Positions 46,769 through 56,978 of a stretch of 64,000 bases of DNA are shown here, one piece after another. How positions within the stretch are numbered: position 1 is the first letter of the stretch; every line of letters begins with the position of its first letter. The notes beneath the pieces were generated by a model that did not search any database, was not told where the DNA came from, and saw only the letters and a program-made list of their open reading frames with translations. The position numbers and the translations under genes were made by a program. Location: assembly GCF_025263485.1 (NCBI RefSeq), contig NZ_CP079863.1, forward strand, positions 2,790,001 to 2,854,000. Reading direction: 5' to 3'. The DNA comes from Mycobacterium sp. SMC-2. Its GTDB lineage: Bacteria > Actinomycetota > Actinomycetes > Mycobacteriales > Mycobacteriaceae.

Positions 46769-47641
46769 CTAGCCCAGGCTGGGCGCGGCGAAGGTGTCGC
46801 ACTTCTTCGGGTCACCGGTCTGGTAGCCGACGGTGAACCAGTGCTGCCGTTGCTCGGACGAGCCGTGCGTCCACGACTCGGGGTTGACGCGTCCGGTCGC
46901 TTCCTTCTGGATGCGGTCGTCGCCCACCGACGCCGCGGCCGACAGCGCGTCGGCGATGTCCTGGTCGCTCAAGGGCTGCAGGTAGGGCACGCCGGTGCTT
47001 TCCTGCTTGACGGTCGACGCGTAGTGCGCCCAGATCCCGGCGTAGCAGTCCGCCTGTAGCTCGGTGCGCACGCCGTTGCCGCCGGCGCCCTGCGCCCCCT
47101 GCTGGGAGCGGCCCAGAATGCCCTGCAACTGCTGCACGTGATGGCCGTATTCGTGGGCCACCACGTACTCCTGGGCGAACGGGCCACCGCTGGAACCGAA
47201 CTTGTCGACGAGCTCGGCAAAGAAGTCGGTGTCGAAGTAGGCCGTCTGGTCCACCGGGCAGTAGAACGGACCCACCGCGGTGGTGGCCGGGCCGCAGCCG
47301 GTGTTCACCGAGCCGGTGAACAGTCGCACGTGCGGCCGGGTGTAGCCCTTCATCAGCTGGTGCCACACCGCGTCCACGGAGTTGCCGGTGGCGACCACGC
47401 GGCACTGCACGTACTTGTTGGCATCGGCGCCGGTCTTGCACTGGCTGAGGTCGAACCCGGGCGCCGAGTAGCCGCCGGTGTTCGTCTGCTGGTTCATCAC
47501 GCGGCCCGGGTCCACGCCCAGCAGCAACGCCCCGATCAGGATGAGCAGCCCGAGCCCACCGCCCCCGATGGCCATCCCCATGCCGCCGCCGGACGACGAC
47601 GCGGTGCTGGTGTCGATCTGCATACCCTCGTTGAAGCTCAT
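46769..47641 (-). CDS. Neutral zinc metallopeptidase, YpfJ family (Rv2575 homolog)
   Basis: 290 residues. N-terminal Gly-rich stretch and one membrane helix (GGGLGLLILIGALLLGVDPG), then an extracytoplasmic domain with four cysteines and the zinc motif HEYGHHVQQLQG near residue 163. The family (DUF/PF04228) has no firm substrate. It lies ten bases downstream of the SRPBCC gene on the same strand. Confidence 0.9.
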   Translation of the reverse strand: MSFNEGMQIDTSTASSSGGGMGMAIGGGGLGLLILIGALLLGVDPGRVMNQQTNTGGYSAPGFDLSQCKTGADANKYVQCRVVATGNSVDAVWHQLMKGYTRPHVRLFTGSVNTGCGPATTAVGPFYCPVDQTAYFDTDFFAELVDKFGSSGGPFAQEYVVAHEYGHHVQQLQGILGRSQQGAQGAGGNGVRTELQADCYAGIWAHYASTVKQESTGVPYLQPLSDQDIADALSAAASVGDDRIQKEATGRVNPESWTHGSSEQRQHWFTVGYQTGDPKKCDTFAAPSLG

Positions 47642-47650
47642 CGCGCGCTC

Positions 47651-48154
47651 CTAACGTTGCCCGGTCGCGGCGAACCGCGTATCGGTGTACTTGCGCAGGT
47701 TGCGCAGGTATCGGCGGAGTTCCAGGTTCAGCAGCGGCCCCACCACGTACATCGCCAGCCGCGCCGGACCGGCGGGCTTCTGCGCCATGGTCCACGTCAG
47801 CCGGCAGCCACCCGGGATGACCTCGACCCGGTAGTCTTCGACGAACGCGGCGACGGCCTGCGTCGAACATTCGTTGAACCGAAAAGCCATGTGGCTGAAC
47901 GGCTCCCACGCCAGAAACTCCTCGTTGCCGACCATGCCGCCGCGCATCTCGACGACACGGGTGGTGCCCACGCCGCGCGGCTCCGGGCTGGTCCAGGTCA
48001 CCTTGGTGATCACCGACGCCCAGCGCGGCCAGGACTGTTCGTCGGCGAGCACTTCGAACAGCTGCTCGGGCGTGATGGCGAGTTCGACGCTGTTGCGGAA
48101 CACGAAAGGCGCGCTGTCGATGAAGCTCACGCCGACCCGGTCGCAAGGGAACAT
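47651..48154 (-). CDS. SRPBCC-family protein (Rv2574 homolog)
   Basis: 167 residues. START-like pattern: FVFRNSVELAITPEQLFEVL at the N-terminus, WASVITKVTWTSPEPRGVGT, SHMAFRFNECSTQAVAAFVE and a C-terminal helix with LLNLELRRYLRNLRKYTD. The ligand is unknown. It lies nine bases after the reductase gene and ten before the metallopeptidase, so the three form one minus-strand unit. Confidence 0.86.
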   Translation of the reverse strand: MFPCDRVGVSFIDSAPFVFRNSVELAITPEQLFEVLADEQSWPRWASVITKVTWTSPEPRGVGTTRVVEMRGGMVGNEEFLAWEPFSHMAFRFNECSTQAVAAFVEDYRVEVIPGGCRLTWTMAQKPAGPARLAMYVVGPLLNLELRRYLRNLRKYTDTRFAATGQR

Positions 48155-48163
48155 GGGATCAAT

Positions 48164-49063
48164 CTAGCCGGGGCCGTCGCTGGCCGCGGCCAACAGCGGC
48201 ACAAGGACGTCGCTGATCGGGGTCGGCAGGTTGTGGGCGCGGGCCTTGCGGATGATCACGCCGTTGCGGATGTCCCATTCCATCCGCCGGTGGTGCTCCC
48301 GGTCGGCCAGGATCGAGGTGCCCATGTCCTCGGGGGCCCGACGGAAACTGTCGACCAACTCATCCACCGCCTCGTCGCCGAGTCGGGCGCCCTCGGCCCG
48401 CGCCACCGCCAGGCATTCGGCCACGTAGCGCCGCGACAGCGCCGCGACGTCGTCGCGGCGGAACATGCCGGATCGCCGCCCGGACAGCGCCTCGAACCCG
48501 GCCAGCGCATTGGCGAGCAGCTTGCGCCAGGCCGCGGTGATGAAGTCGGGGTCGCAGTCCACCCGGCAGCCGGCTCCGCGCAGCAGCTCGGCGACCTCCT
48601 CCGCCGCGGGCCCGCTGGGCAGCACCAGCCGGGCCTCGGTGCGCAGCCGCACCCACCCTTGGGGCTGGGTCTCCGCGCCGTACCAGACGATCCCGGGCAC
48701 CACCGGTGACGAGGGGCAGTGCGGCTGCACCTGCTCGACCTGCTCGACCCCGTTCTGCAACACGACGACGATGGTGTGCTCGGCGCACAGGCGGGTCAGC
48801 CAGCCGGCCGCGTCGTCGTTCTGGGTGGCCTTGACCGCCAGCAACACGACGTCGACCGGGCCGCTCACCGCGGCGGGATCGGTGTGCACCGGCCCGGGGA
48901 CCACGATCGGATCCGCGCCGTCGGGCCGCAATTCGAGGTTGTCGCGGGGGGTGTGGCCGCACAGCAGCACCGAATGCCCGGCGGCGTGCAGCAGCGCGGC
49001 GACCGTCGTGCCGACGGCGCCGGGGCCGACGAGTGCGAACCTTGTTGGGGGGTTGGTGGCAAT
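48164..49063 (-). CDS. Ketopantoate reductase-family protein (Rv2573 homolog), unusual start
   Basis: 299 residues if started at ATT 49063. The Rossmann loop [20 protein letters not shown] is directly behind, and the C-terminal ApbA domain has [19 protein letters not shown] and [13 protein letters not shown]. The family reduces 2-dehydropantoate with NADPH, or related keto acids. No ATG, GTG or TTG lies in frame near the conserved N-terminus; the nearest is a GTG at about 49143 that overlaps aspS. The start is therefore uncertain, while the body is well supported. Confidence 0.84.
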   Translation of the reverse strand: MATNPPTRFALVGPGAVGTTVAALLHAAGHSVLLCGHTPRDNLELRPDGADPIVVPGPVHTDPAAVSGPVDVVLLAVKATQNDDAAGWLTRLCAEHTIVVVLQNGVEQVEQVQPHCPSSPVVPGIVWYGAETQPQGWVRLRTEARLVLPSGPAAEEVAELLRGAGCRVDCDPDFITAAWRKLLANALAGFEALSGRRSGMFRRDDVAALSRRYVAECLAVARAEGARLGDEAVDELVDSFRRAPEDMGTSILADREHHRRMEWDIRNGVIIRKARAHNLPTPISDVLVPLLAAASDGPG

Positions 49064-49120
49064 AGGACCGAAAGTACCTGCTCTAGACTGGTCACTCGTC
49101 CAAAGCCTGCTGAAAAGGGA

Positions 49121-50914
49121 GTGTTTGTGCTGCGCAGTCACGCCGCGGGTTCGCTGAGATCCAGCGACGCCGGGCAGCAGGTGACGTTGGCGGGCTGGGT
49201 GGCTCGCCGCCGCGACCACGGGGGCGTCATCTTCATCGATCTGCGCGACGCCTCCGGTATCGCACAGGTGGTGTTCCGCAATGCCCTCGAAGAAGGTCAG
49301 GTGCTGGCGCAGGCGCACCGGTTGCGCGCCGAGTTCTGCGTCGCGGTCACCGGTGTCGTCGAGATCCGCCCGGAGGGCAACGCCAACCCCGAGATCGCCA
49401 CCGGCGAGATCGAGGTCAACGTCACCTCGCTGACCGTGCTCGGCGAGAGCGCGCCGTTGCCGTTCCAGCTCGACGAGCCCGCCGGCGAGGAGCTGCGGCT
49501 GAAGTACCGCTACCTCGACCTGCGCCGCGACGGCCCGGCCGCGGCAATTCGGTTGCGCTCCAACGTCAATGCCGCCGCCCGGGCGGTGCTGGCGGGCCAC
49601 GACTTCGTCGAGGTCGAGACGCCGACGATCACCCGCTCGACGCCGGAGGGGGCGCGCGACTTCCTGGTCCCCGCCCGGTTGCACCCCGGCTCGTTCTACG
49701 CCCTGCCGCAGAGCCCGCAACTGTTCAAGCAACTGCTGATGGTGGCCGGCATGGAGCGCTACTACCAGATCGCCCGCTGTTACCGCGACGAGGATTTCCG
49801 CGCCGACCGTCAGCCCGAGTTCACCCAGCTCGACATGGAGATGAGCTTCGTCGACGCCGAGGACATCATCGCGATCTCCGAGGAGATCCTGGCCGCGCTG
49901 TGGGCGTTGATCGGATACCAGATCCCGACGCCCATCCCGCGGATCACCTACGCCGAGGCCATGCGCCGGTTCGGTTCCGACAAGCCGGACATGCGGTTCG
50001 GGCTGGAGCTCGTCGAGTGCGCAGAGTTCTTCAAGGACACCACTTTTCGCGTGTTTCAGGCACCCTACGTCGGCGCGGTGGTGATGCCGGGCGGGGCGTC
50101 GCAGCCGCGGCGCACGCTCGACGGCTGGCAGGAGTGGGCCAAACAGCGCGGGCATCGCGGGCTGGCCTACGTGCTCGTCGGCGAAGACGGCACGCTCGGC
50201 GGCCCGGTGGCCAAGAACCTCACCGACGCCGAGCGCGACGGACTGGCCGCGCATGTCGGGGCGAACCCGGGGGACTGCATCTTCTTCTCCGCCGGCCTGC
50301 CCAAGCCGTCGCGCGCCCTGCTGGGGGCCGCCCGCGGCGAGATCGCCCGCCGGCTCGACATGATCGCCCCCGATGTTTGGGCGTTCGTCTGGGTGGTGGA
50401 CCCGCCGCTGTTCGAGCCCGCCGACGAGGCGACCGCTGCCGGTGAGGTGGCCGTCGGCTCCGGCGCGTGGACGGCGGTGCATCACGCCTTCACCTCGCCC
50501 AAACCCGAGTACTCCGACGTCGTCGACACCGACCCCGGCAGCGTGCTCGCCGACGCCTACGACATCGTCTGCAACGGCAACGAGATCGGCGGCGGCTCGA
50601 TACGTATCCACCGCCGCGACATCCAGGAGCGGGTGTTCGCGGTGATGGGCCTGGACAAGGCCGAGGCCGAGGAGAAGTTCGGATTCCTGTTGGAGGCGTT
50701 CACCTTTGGCGCACCGCCGCACGGCGGGATCGCCTTCGGCTGGGACCGCATCAACGCGCTGCTGTCCCGGGTGGACTCGATCCGCGAGGTGATCGCGTTC
50801 CCCAAGACCGGCGGCGGCGTCGACCCCCTGACCGATGCGCCCGCGCCGATCACCGCGCAGCAGCGCAAGGAGTCCGGAATAGACGCCAAGCCCGAGCAGG
50901 TTGACAAGCCATGA
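49121..50914 (+). CDS. aspS: Aspartyl-tRNA synthetase (probably non-discriminating, Asp/Asn)
   Basis: 597 residues from GTG 49121 ([10 protein letters not shown], as in M. tuberculosis); GTG 49127 is a close alternative. OB-fold anticodon domain ([20 protein letters not shown]), motif 2 with [20 protein letters not shown] and [17 protein letters not shown], the bacterial GAD insertion, and motif 3 [11 protein letters not shown]. Bacterial-type enzymes in mycobacteria also charge tRNA-Asn for amidotransferase repair; that is inferred. TAGACT at 49084-49089 is a likely -10 box. Confidence 0.96.
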   Translation: MFVLRSHAAGSLRSSDAGQQVTLAGWVARRRDHGGVIFIDLRDASGIAQVVFRNALEEGQVLAQAHRLRAEFCVAVTGVVEIRPEGNANPEIATGEIEVNVTSLTVLGESAPLPFQLDEPAGEELRLKYRYLDLRRDGPAAAIRLRSNVNAAARAVLAGHDFVEVETPTITRSTPEGARDFLVPARLHPGSFYALPQSPQLFKQLLMVAGMERYYQIARCYRDEDFRADRQPEFTQLDMEMSFVDAEDIIAISEEILAALWALIGYQIPTPIPRITYAEAMRRFGSDKPDMRFGLELVECAEFFKDTTFRVFQAPYVGAVVMPGGASQPRRTLDGWQEWAKQRGHRGLAYVLVGEDGTLGGPVAKNLTDAERDGLAAHVGANPGDCIFFSAGLPKPSRALLGAARGEIARRLDMIAPDVWAFVWVVDPPLFEPADEATAAGEVAVGSGAWTAVHHAFTSPKPEYSDVVDTDPGSVLADAYDIVCNGNEIGGGSIRIHRRDIQERVFAVMGLDKAEAEEKFGFLLEAFTFGAPPHGGIAFGWDRINALLSRVDSIREVIAFPKTGGGVDPLTDAPAPITAQQRKESGIDAKPEQVDKP

Positions 50915-51342
50915 CCGAAATGCCGGACACCGACACGATCAACGCGTTCAACCAGAGCATCATCGACGAGTTCCACGCCAACGCCGGCAAGGTCGGCGGC
51001 CAGTTCGAGAACGCCGACCTGCTCTTGCTCACCACGACCGGGGCCAAGTCCGGGCAGTCCCGGATCTCACCGCTGGCCTATTTCCGCATCGACGGCAAGC
51101 TGATCATCGTCGGCTCCTTCGCCGGCGCCCCGGTCAGCCCGGCATGGGTGCACAACCTGCGGGCCAATCCGCGGGCCCGAGTCGAGATCGGCACCGAGGA
51201 GTTCGCCGTCACCGCGCGCGAATTGCCGTCCGACGAGCGCGAGGACATCCTGCCCAAGATCACCGCCGCGGCGCCGGTGTTCGCCGAGTACCAGTCCAAC
51301 ACCAGCCGGGTCATTCCGTTGTTCGAGTTAACCCGGACGTAG
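50911..51342 (+). CDS. Nitroreductase/quinone reductase-family protein (Ddn-like, F420-dependent)
   Basis: 143 residues from ATG 50911, overlapping the aspS stop (ATGA). Split beta-barrel of the FDOR-A/Ddn group: [21 protein letters not shown] then [19 protein letters not shown] and [15 protein letters not shown]. Relatives use reduced F420 to reduce quinones or nitro compounds. The exact substrate is unknown. Confidence 0.88.
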   Translation: MTEMPDTDTINAFNQSIIDEFHANAGKVGGQFENADLLLLTTTGAKSGQSRISPLAYFRIDGKLIIVGSFAGAPVSPAWVHNLRANPRARVEIGTEEFAVTARELPSDEREDILPKITAAAPVFAEYQSNTSRVIPLFELTRT

Positions 51343-51345
51343 CCA

Positions 51346-52413
51346 ATGGGCACGTCGCGGCAGGCGGGGTCAGCATTGGTTCTCGCCTCCGCGCGTGCGG
51401 GCGGCAAACGGCTGCGTGCGGTGTGGTTCAACCTGGTCCAGACCGCGGTGGCGGCGGGCCTGTCCTGGTATCTCGCCCACGATGTGCTCGAGCACCCGCA
51501 GCCGTTCTTCGCGCCGATCGCCGCCGCGGTGTCGCTGTCGATAAGCAACGTGCTCCGCGCGCAACGCGCCATCCAAATGATGGTCGGGGTAACTCTGGGG
51601 ATCGGGCTCGGCTCGGTGGTGCAAGGCCTGTTGGGGCCCGGAGCGGTCCCCATCGCGATCGCCGCATTGGTCGCGTTCGGCGCCGCGGTGTTCATCGGTG
51701 GTGGCTTCATCGGGCACGGGATGATGTTCGCCAACCAGACCGGGGTGTCGGCGATCCTGGTGCTGGCCCTCTACCGCAGCGGCGTCGGTTTGGAACGCAT
51801 CTTCGACGCGCTGATCGGCGGGGCGGTGGCCATCGTTTTCGCCGTCTTGCTGTTCCCGGCCGACCCGCTGCAGGTGCTGCGCAATGCGCGCGTCGGCGTG
51901 CTCGGCGTGCTGCACGAGGTCTTGTCGCGTGCCGCGGAAGTCGCCGCCGGACGCAAAGCGCCGCAGCCCGACTGGCCGCTGACCGCCGTCGACCGCGTGC
52001 ACGAGCAGCTCAGCGGATTGCTCGAGGCGCGCACCACCGCCCGCCACGTCGTCGCCATCGCCCCGCGACGGTGGAGCCTGCGGGAGGCGATCCAGGCCGC
52101 GGACCACCAGGCCGTGCACGTGGCCCTGCTCGCGGGTTCGGTGCTGCAACTGGCCCGCGCGGTCGCCCCCGATGCGGACGGCCGCCGCCGGGAGCTCCCG
52201 CAGCCCGTGCAGACGGTGTTGGTGGTGCTGGCGGCCGCGACCGCGCTCGCTGACCCCGATCCGGCCGGCGCCCGCGCGTACGCCGCGTCCGCGCGGCGTC
52301 ACGCTTCGGAACTGCAGTCAGGCGCGCGGGAGAAATCGCAGTTGATCCTCGCCGACTCCGTCAACGCCTGCGTCGACGATCTGCAGCGGGTCATCGACCT
52401 GCGGCGCGTGTGA
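51346..52413 (+). CDS. FUSC-family membrane protein (Rv2571c homolog)
   Basis: 355 residues from ATG 51346, three bases after the Ddn-like stop. Five or six helices in the first half (VWFNLVQTAVAAGLSWYLAH, LGIGLGSVVQGLL, VPIAIAALVAFGAAVFIGG, IVFAVLLFPAD) and a long cytoplasmic helical region. It matches the fusaric acid resistance/aromatic acid exporter-like fold, a half-sized version. The transported compound is unknown. Confidence 0.87.
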   Translation: MGTSRQAGSALVLASARAGGKRLRAVWFNLVQTAVAAGLSWYLAHDVLEHPQPFFAPIAAAVSLSISNVLRAQRAIQMMVGVTLGIGLGSVVQGLLGPGAVPIAIAALVAFGAAVFIGGGFIGHGMMFANQTGVSAILVLALYRSGVGLERIFDALIGGAVAIVFAVLLFPADPLQVLRNARVGVLGVLHEVLSRAAEVAAGRKAPQPDWPLTAVDRVHEQLSGLLEARTTARHVVAIAPRRWSLREAIQAADHQAVHVALLAGSVLQLARAVAPDADGRRRELPQPVQTVLVVLAAATALADPDPAGARAYAASARRHASELQSGAREKSQLILADSVNACVDDLQRVIDLRRV

Positions 52414-52419
52414 CCCGGT

Positions 52420-52809
52420 TCAATGGGAGTCGGCCAGGAACTCCTGGACCAACTTCCTCGGGGCCTGCGTCAGCCACGCCTCGGTGATCAGCTCCTCGAG
52501 GTCGCGGACCGAGATCTGGTCCAGTCTGACCAGCACGGCCGGGTAGCCGTCGAAATGCGGGGTGGTGAAGTAGACGTCCGGTTCGTCGGCGATCAGCCCG
52601 AATTTGACGCCCTCGTCGGACACCCGCACGCCGAGGATGTCGCCCCCGGGCGGTTCCGATCCGCCGCGCGCCAGCGCCTCGCGTTCCGACGGGCGCAACG
52701 GCCGCTCCCAGGCCAGCAACTTCTTACCGACCCGCCAGTCATGCGGTGACGGCTCCGAGGTGAGTGCCAGCTCACGAACGATGCGGGCGACGTCGTACCA
52801 CGTGGCCAC
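52420..52809 (-). CDS. MmcQ/YjbR-family protein (Rv2570 homolog)
   Basis: 129 residues from GTG 52809 (VATWYDVARIVRELA); this length equals the M. tuberculosis protein. The double-stranded-DNA-binding-like CyaY fold is shown by VRVSDEGVKFGLIADEPDVY, FTTPHFDGYPAVLVRL and the C-terminal ITEAWLTQAPRKLVQEFL. Function is uncertain. Only six bases separate it from the convergent FUSC gene. Confidence 0.88.
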   Translation of the reverse strand: MATWYDVARIVRELALTSEPSPHDWRVGKKLLAWERPLRPSEREALARGGSEPPGGDILGVRVSDEGVKFGLIADEPDVYFTTPHFDGYPAVLVRLDQISVRDLEELITEAWLTQAPRKLVQEFLADSH

Positions 52810-52900
52810 ATCTCGATTGTGCTCCCGGTTTGGCGCGCGTGCCCCCGTATTGGCAAACGGTTTCGCACCGTGGGCGGCGCGCAACCGGCGCCTGTGTGAT

Positions 52901-53842
52901 GTGATCAGCCTTGTGCCTGAAGCTGACGCCGGGGCCGCCCGCCGCCATCGAGTCACCCACCGCACCGAGTACCGGTACTCCGACGTCGTGACCAGCTCGT
53001 ATGGGCGCGGCTTTCTCACCCCGCGCGATTCGACGCGGCAGCGTTGCGTCGCGCACCGGCTGGCCATCGACCCCACCCCCTCCGACGTCTCCACCAGTGT
53101 CGACGTGTACGGCAACATCAGCTCCTACTTCCACGTCACCGAGCCGCACCACGGACTGACCGTCACCAGCGACTCCATCGTGGACGTGTATCCGCCGGCT
53201 GCGGAGCGCTACACCAGCGGGCCGGCGGTGCAACCATGGGAGGCCGCGCGCCCGACGGGGCGCAAGGGAGCGCTGGCCTCCGAATTCGCGCTGGACCTCA
53301 ACCCGCCCGAGATCACCGACGAGATCCGCGAATACGCCGCGCCGAGTTTCGCCCCTCGGCGCCCGCTGGTCGACGTGCTGCAGGACCTCTCGTCGCGGAT
53401 ATTCGCCGACTTCACCTACCGCTCGGGGTCGACGACCATTTCCACCGGTGTCGACGCGGTTCTGGCGGCCCGGGAAGGGGTATGTCAAGACTTTGCACGG
53501 CTGGCGATCGCCTGCCTGCGCGCCAACGGCCTTGCGGCCAGCTACGTCTCCGGCTACCTGGCCACCGACCCGCCACCGGGGAAGGATCGAATGATCGGGA
53601 TAGACGCCACCCACGCCTGGGCGGCGGTGTGGACACCGCAGGAGCCCGGCCAATTCGAATGGTTGGGGCTGGATCCCACCAACGACCAGCTGGTCGACGA
53701 GCGCTACATCATCGTGGGACGGGGCCGCGACTATGCGGACGTGCCGCCGCTGCGGGGCATCATCTACACCAATTCGGAACACAGCGTGATCGACGTGGCG
53801 GTCGACGTGGTGCCCTTCGAGGGGGATGCGCTCCATGCGTGA
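52901..53842 (+). CDS. Transglutaminase-like cysteine protease-family protein (Rv2569c homolog)
   Basis: 313 residues from GTG 52901; GTG 52913 is an alternative and neither has a clear RBS. N-terminal beta domain (RVTHRTEYRYSDVVTSSYG), then the papain-like core with Cys in REGVCQDFARLA (near residue 194), His in IDATHAWAAVW and Asp in LGLDPTNDQLVD. It overlaps the next gene's ATG region. Such proteins often travel with ATP-grasp/alpha-E proteins, as here with the gene at 56979, suggesting a peptide-modifying system. Confidence 0.9.
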   Translation: MISLVPEADAGAARRHRVTHRTEYRYSDVVTSSYGRGFLTPRDSTRQRCVAHRLAIDPTPSDVSTSVDVYGNISSYFHVTEPHHGLTVTSDSIVDVYPPAAERYTSGPAVQPWEAARPTGRKGALASEFALDLNPPEITDEIREYAAPSFAPRRPLVDVLQDLSSRIFADFTYRSGSTTISTGVDAVLAAREGVCQDFARLAIACLRANGLAASYVSGYLATDPPPGKDRMIGIDATHAWAAVWTPQEPGQFEWLGLDPTNDQLVDERYIIVGRGRDYADVPPLRGIIYTNSEHSVIDVAVDVVPFEGDALHA

Positions 53843-54890
53843 CTTCAACTGCCCCAAGTGCGGCCAGCGCCTGGCGTTCGAGAACTCCACCTGCCTGAAC
53901 TGCGGTAGCGCCCTGGGATTTTCGCTCGAGCAGATGGCCCTGATGGTGATCGCCGAGGAGAACGCCGGCGAGCACGCCGGTTTCGTGGACGCCGCCGAGT
54001 ATCAGTTGTGCGCCAATCTCTCAGTGGCCGAATGTAATTGGCTCGTGCCCGTGAACAATCCCCGGCTGCTGTGCACGTCCTGCGCCCTGACCACCGTGCG
54101 GCCCAACGACGCCGACACCGCCGGCCTGGCCGAGTTCGCCCGGGCCGAGGCGGCCAAGCGGCGGCTGATCGCCGAGCTGCACGAGCTCAAGCTGCCGATC
54201 GTCGGGCGCGAGGAGGATCCCGAGCAGGGATTGGCCTTTCACCTGCTGTCGAGTGCGCACGAGAACGTGATGACCGGGCACGACAACGGCGTCATCACAC
54301 TGGATTTGGCCGAGGGCGATGACGTGCACCGTGAGCAGTTGCGGGTGGAGATGGAGGAGCCTTACCGCACGCTGCTCGGGCACTTCCGGCACGAGATCGG
54401 GCACTACTACTTCTACCGGCTGATCGCCCCGTCCAGCGACTACCTGGCGCGGTTCAACGAGCTCTTCGGCGACTCCGACGCCGATTACCAGGAAGCGCTG
54501 GACCGCCACTACAGCCAGGGGCCGCCCGAGGATTGGCAGGAGACCTTCGTGTCGTCCTATGCCACCATGCATCCCGCCGAGGACTGGGCCGAGACGTTCG
54601 CCCACTACCTGCACATCCGCGACACCTTGGACACCTCGGCGTGGTGCGGTTTCGCGTCGGCGTCGGCGACGTTCGACCGGCCGGCGTTGGGCCCCAGCGC
54701 CTTTCAGACCATCATCGACATGTGGCTGCCGCTGTCGTGGTCGCTGAACATGGTGAACCGGTCGATGGGCCACGACGACCTGTATCCGTTCGTGCTGCCG
54801 GTCGCGGTGCTGGAGAAGATGAAGTTCATCTACACCGTGATCGACGAGGTGACCTCGCAGGCGCGGGGACCCGCCGCCGTCGCGGGCTAG
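53835..54890 (+). CDS. Zinc-ribbon plus zincin-like metallopeptidase (Rv2568c homolog)
   Basis: 351 residues from ATG 53835; ATG 53826 is in frame but sits on the GAGGGGG ribosome binding site. An N-terminal zinc ribbon (CPKCGQ then CLNCGSA) and a second Cys pair (LLCTSCALT) precede the peptidase core HFRHEIGHYYFYRL (near residue 184) and EDWAETFAHYLHIRDTLDT. It overlaps the transglutaminase gene by eight bases, so the two are coupled. The substrate is unknown. Confidence 0.9.
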   Translation: MRDFNCPKCGQRLAFENSTCLNCGSALGFSLEQMALMVIAEENAGEHAGFVDAAEYQLCANLSVAECNWLVPVNNPRLLCTSCALTTVRPNDADTAGLAEFARAEAAKRRLIAELHELKLPIVGREEDPEQGLAFHLLSSAHENVMTGHDNGVITLDLAEGDDVHREQLRVEMEEPYRTLLGHFRHEIGHYYFYRLIAPSSDYLARFNELFGDSDADYQEALDRHYSQGPPEDWQETFVSSYATMHPAEDWAETFAHYLHIRDTLDTSAWCGFASASATFDRPALGPSAFQTIIDMWLPLSWSLNMVNRSMGHDDLYPFVLPVAVLEKMKFIYTVIDEVTSQARGPAAVAG

Positions 54891-54936
54891 CTGTCGTGAC
54901 CTGATTGGCCGCGTCGCAAACGGGCACACTGCGGCG

Positions 54937-55432
54937 ATCTGCTTTGCGATGACGGCCGACCTGGTGATGGGCGCCGCTGCTTCCCGCGCTGGTTCCGTGG
55001 GCCATCTTGATGCTCGAGCCGCGCGGTGCCCGGTTGCGGGTGGCACCGTTTGCGGTGCTGGGCACGGTCGTGTCGGCCTATCTAGCGGTCGTCGTCCTCA
55101 CCAAACCCGGCGGAGTCACGAGGGGTCCACACGCGCTGGAATACCACACCGCCGACGGGCACCCCTACCTGAGGACGGTGCTTTACATCGTCGCGGTCAT
55201 CGGGCCGACGGTGATGTCGGGCTATCGCTCCATCGTGGTGTTCGGGCTGGCGAACGTGGTGGGGCTGATCGTGGTCGCCATCCTTTACGTGCAGTCGTTC
55301 GCGTCACTGCGGTGCATCTACGCCGCCATGCTGTCGGTCCTGGTGCTGGTGCACATGGTGCGTCGTCGGCGACTGCCCGATCCGCACCGCTACCACGGTG
55401 CCGCCCGGGAACCGGCGATATCGAACGCGTGA
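54937..55432 (+). pseudogene. Decayed DUF6629-like membrane protein gene
   Basis: The family N-terminus MCFS-type is recognisable as ICFAMTADLVMGAA at 54937-54981, but the start codon position reads ATC. The frame then shifts: the C-terminal part resumes in another frame from WAPLLPALVPWAIL (about 54968) through MLEPRGARLRVAPFAVLG, HTADGHPYLRTVLYIVAV and SFASLRCIYAAMLSVLVLVH, ending at TGA 55430-55432. About 80 middle residues are missing. An internal deletion plus start loss explains this best. A short product from TTG 55007 or ATG 55010 cannot be excluded. The 46 bases upstream hold nothing clear. Confidence 0.62.
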
Positions 55433-55502
55433 TTCCCTCCGTACTAGTTGTCTGGCGGCGGCTGCACATCAGGCCTACTCGAACGCGTGCTCTTTGTAAT
55501 CC

Positions 55503-55533
55503 CTTGTGTCACTTTGGCTTCTGTGGTCACAAG
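55503..55533 (+). promoter_or_regulatory. Inverted repeat upstream of the DUF222/HNH gene
   Basis: CTTGTG (55503-55508) and CACAAG (55528-55533) enclose 19 bases, in AT-richer DNA 41 bases before the proposed GTG. It may mark a promoter or operator; no regulator is assigned. Confidence 0.3.
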
Positions 55534-55573
55534 ATGGTCTTTTTTGTCGGTGGGTGTTCGTAGGGTTGGGGGC

Positions 55574-56938
55574 GTGGGTGCGAGCAGTCGTGAGGAGATC
55601 GTCGAGGTCTTCGACGCGCTCGACGACGACGTGGACCGGCTGTGCGCGTTGTCCTTTGACGTGCTGACCACCGCGGAGCGGTTGCGCGCCCTGGAGCGCC
55701 TGGAACGCGCTTATCGCCGGCTGCGCGCCCCCCAGCATGCGTTGATCAACCAACTCGATGCGCAGGCCAGCGCGCAGGAGTTGGGTGGGTCGCTGCGCTG
55801 CGGGTTGGCCGACCGGTTGCGCATCACCACCGGCGAGGCCGCCCGGCGCCTCGGGGAAGCCCGCGATCTTGGGGAGCGCCGGGCGTTGACCGGGGAACCG
55901 TTGGCGCCGCTGTTGGCCGCGACCGCGGCCGGGCAACGCGACGGGCTGATCGGCGACGGGCACATCAAAGTGATCCGCGGCTTTTTTGCCCAGCTGCCCG
56001 CCGCGGTGGACGTGTTCACCCGCCAAGCCGCCGAGGCTGACCTGGCTGACAAAGCCGCCGGATATCGGCCCGACGAGTTGGCCAAATACGCCCAGCGGAT
56101 CATGGATTGGCTGCACCCCGACGGGGACTTCAGCGACGCCGAGCGGGCCCGCAAACGCGGCATCACCCTGGGCGCCCAGGAATTCGACGGCATGTCCCGC
56201 CTGAGCGGCCTGCTGACCCCGGAGTTGCGGGCCGCCGTCGAGGCGATGTTGGCCAAGCTGGCCGCCCCCGGGGTGTGTAATCCCGACGACCAAGCCCCGG
56301 TGGTCGACGCCACCCCCGACCAAGACGCGGTGCGCCGCGACACCCGCTCCCCGGCGCAGCGCAACCACGACGCCTTGCTGGCCGGGCTGCGCGGGCTGCT
56401 GGCCTCCGGACAACTGGGCCAACATAACGGGCTGCCGGTGTCGATCGTGGTCACCACCACACTGCAGGATCTCGAGGCGGCCGCCGGCAAGGCCCTGACC
56501 GCCGGGGGCACCCTGGTGCCCATGTCCGATGTGATCCGTTGGGCCGGCCACGCCCACCACTACCTGGCCATCTTTGAGCAGAGCAAACCCCTGGCGCTGT
56601 ATCACAGCAAACGGCTGGCCTCCCCGGCGCAACGGATCATGTTGTATGCCAAGGATCGTGGCTGTACCAAGCCGGGCTGTGATGCCCCGGCCTACCACAG
56701 CCAGGTCCACCACATCACAGGCTGGCAAGCCACCGGCCGCACCGACATCGACGACCTCACCCTGGCCTGCGGCCCCGACAACCGGCTCGCCGAAAACGGC
56801 TGGACCACCCGCACCAACGCCAAAGGCGAAACCGAATGGCTCCCACCACCCCACCTCGACCACGGCCAACCCCGCACCAACAACTTCCACCACCCCGAAA
56901 GATTCCTTCGCGACAGCGACGACGACGAACCCGGTTGA
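55574..56938 (+). CDS. DUF222 domain/HNH endonuclease-family protein (13E12 repeat family)
   Basis: 454 residues from GTG 55574 ([20 protein letters not shown]); the frame is open to 55448. DUF222 fills most of the protein ([40 protein letters not shown]). A C-terminal HNH-like domain has [20 protein letters not shown], then [20 protein letters not shown], with PDN in place of the usual final HN. These genes are multicopy and probably mobile in mycobacteria, but their activity is unproven. The last third is rich in short CCACC-type codon runs. Confidence 0.87.
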   Translation: MGASSREEIVEVFDALDDDVDRLCALSFDVLTTAERLRALERLERAYRRLRAPQHALINQLDAQASAQELGGSLRCGLADRLRITTGEAARRLGEARDLGERRALTGEPLAPLLAATAAGQRDGLIGDGHIKVIRGFFAQLPAAVDVFTRQAAEADLADKAAGYRPDELAKYAQRIMDWLHPDGDFSDAERARKRGITLGAQEFDGMSRLSGLLTPELRAAVEAMLAKLAAPGVCNPDDQAPVVDATPDQDAVRRDTRSPAQRNHDALLAGLRGLLASGQLGQHNGLPVSIVVTTTLQDLEAAAGKALTAGGTLVPMSDVIRWAGHAHHYLAIFEQSKPLALYHSKRLASPAQRIMLYAKDRGCTKPGCDAPAYHSQVHHITGWQATGRTDIDDLTLACGPDNRLAENGWTTRTNAKGETEWLPPPHLDHGQPRTNNFHHPERFLRDSDDDEPG

Positions 56939-56978
56939 CGCAACGGGCATCTCGGCTCCGCCGCGCTTGCGATCACCG
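56939..56978 (-). repeat. Dispersed intergenic repeat, copy C (partial, inverted)
   Basis: Read on the minus strand, directly after the TAG of the ATP-grasp gene: CGGTGATCGCAAGCGCGGCG then GAGCCGAGATG. This matches the first 30 or so bases of copies A and B. The G/C-rich second half is missing or diverged. Confidence 0.62.

Noticed and set aside
49064..50722. Minus-strand open frame covering all of aspS, joined to the ketopantoate reductase-like gene
   Set aside because: It is antisense to a clear aspartyl-tRNA synthetase and shows only GC-driven Val/Gly/Arg/Asp-rich sequence; homology starts only at about 49063.
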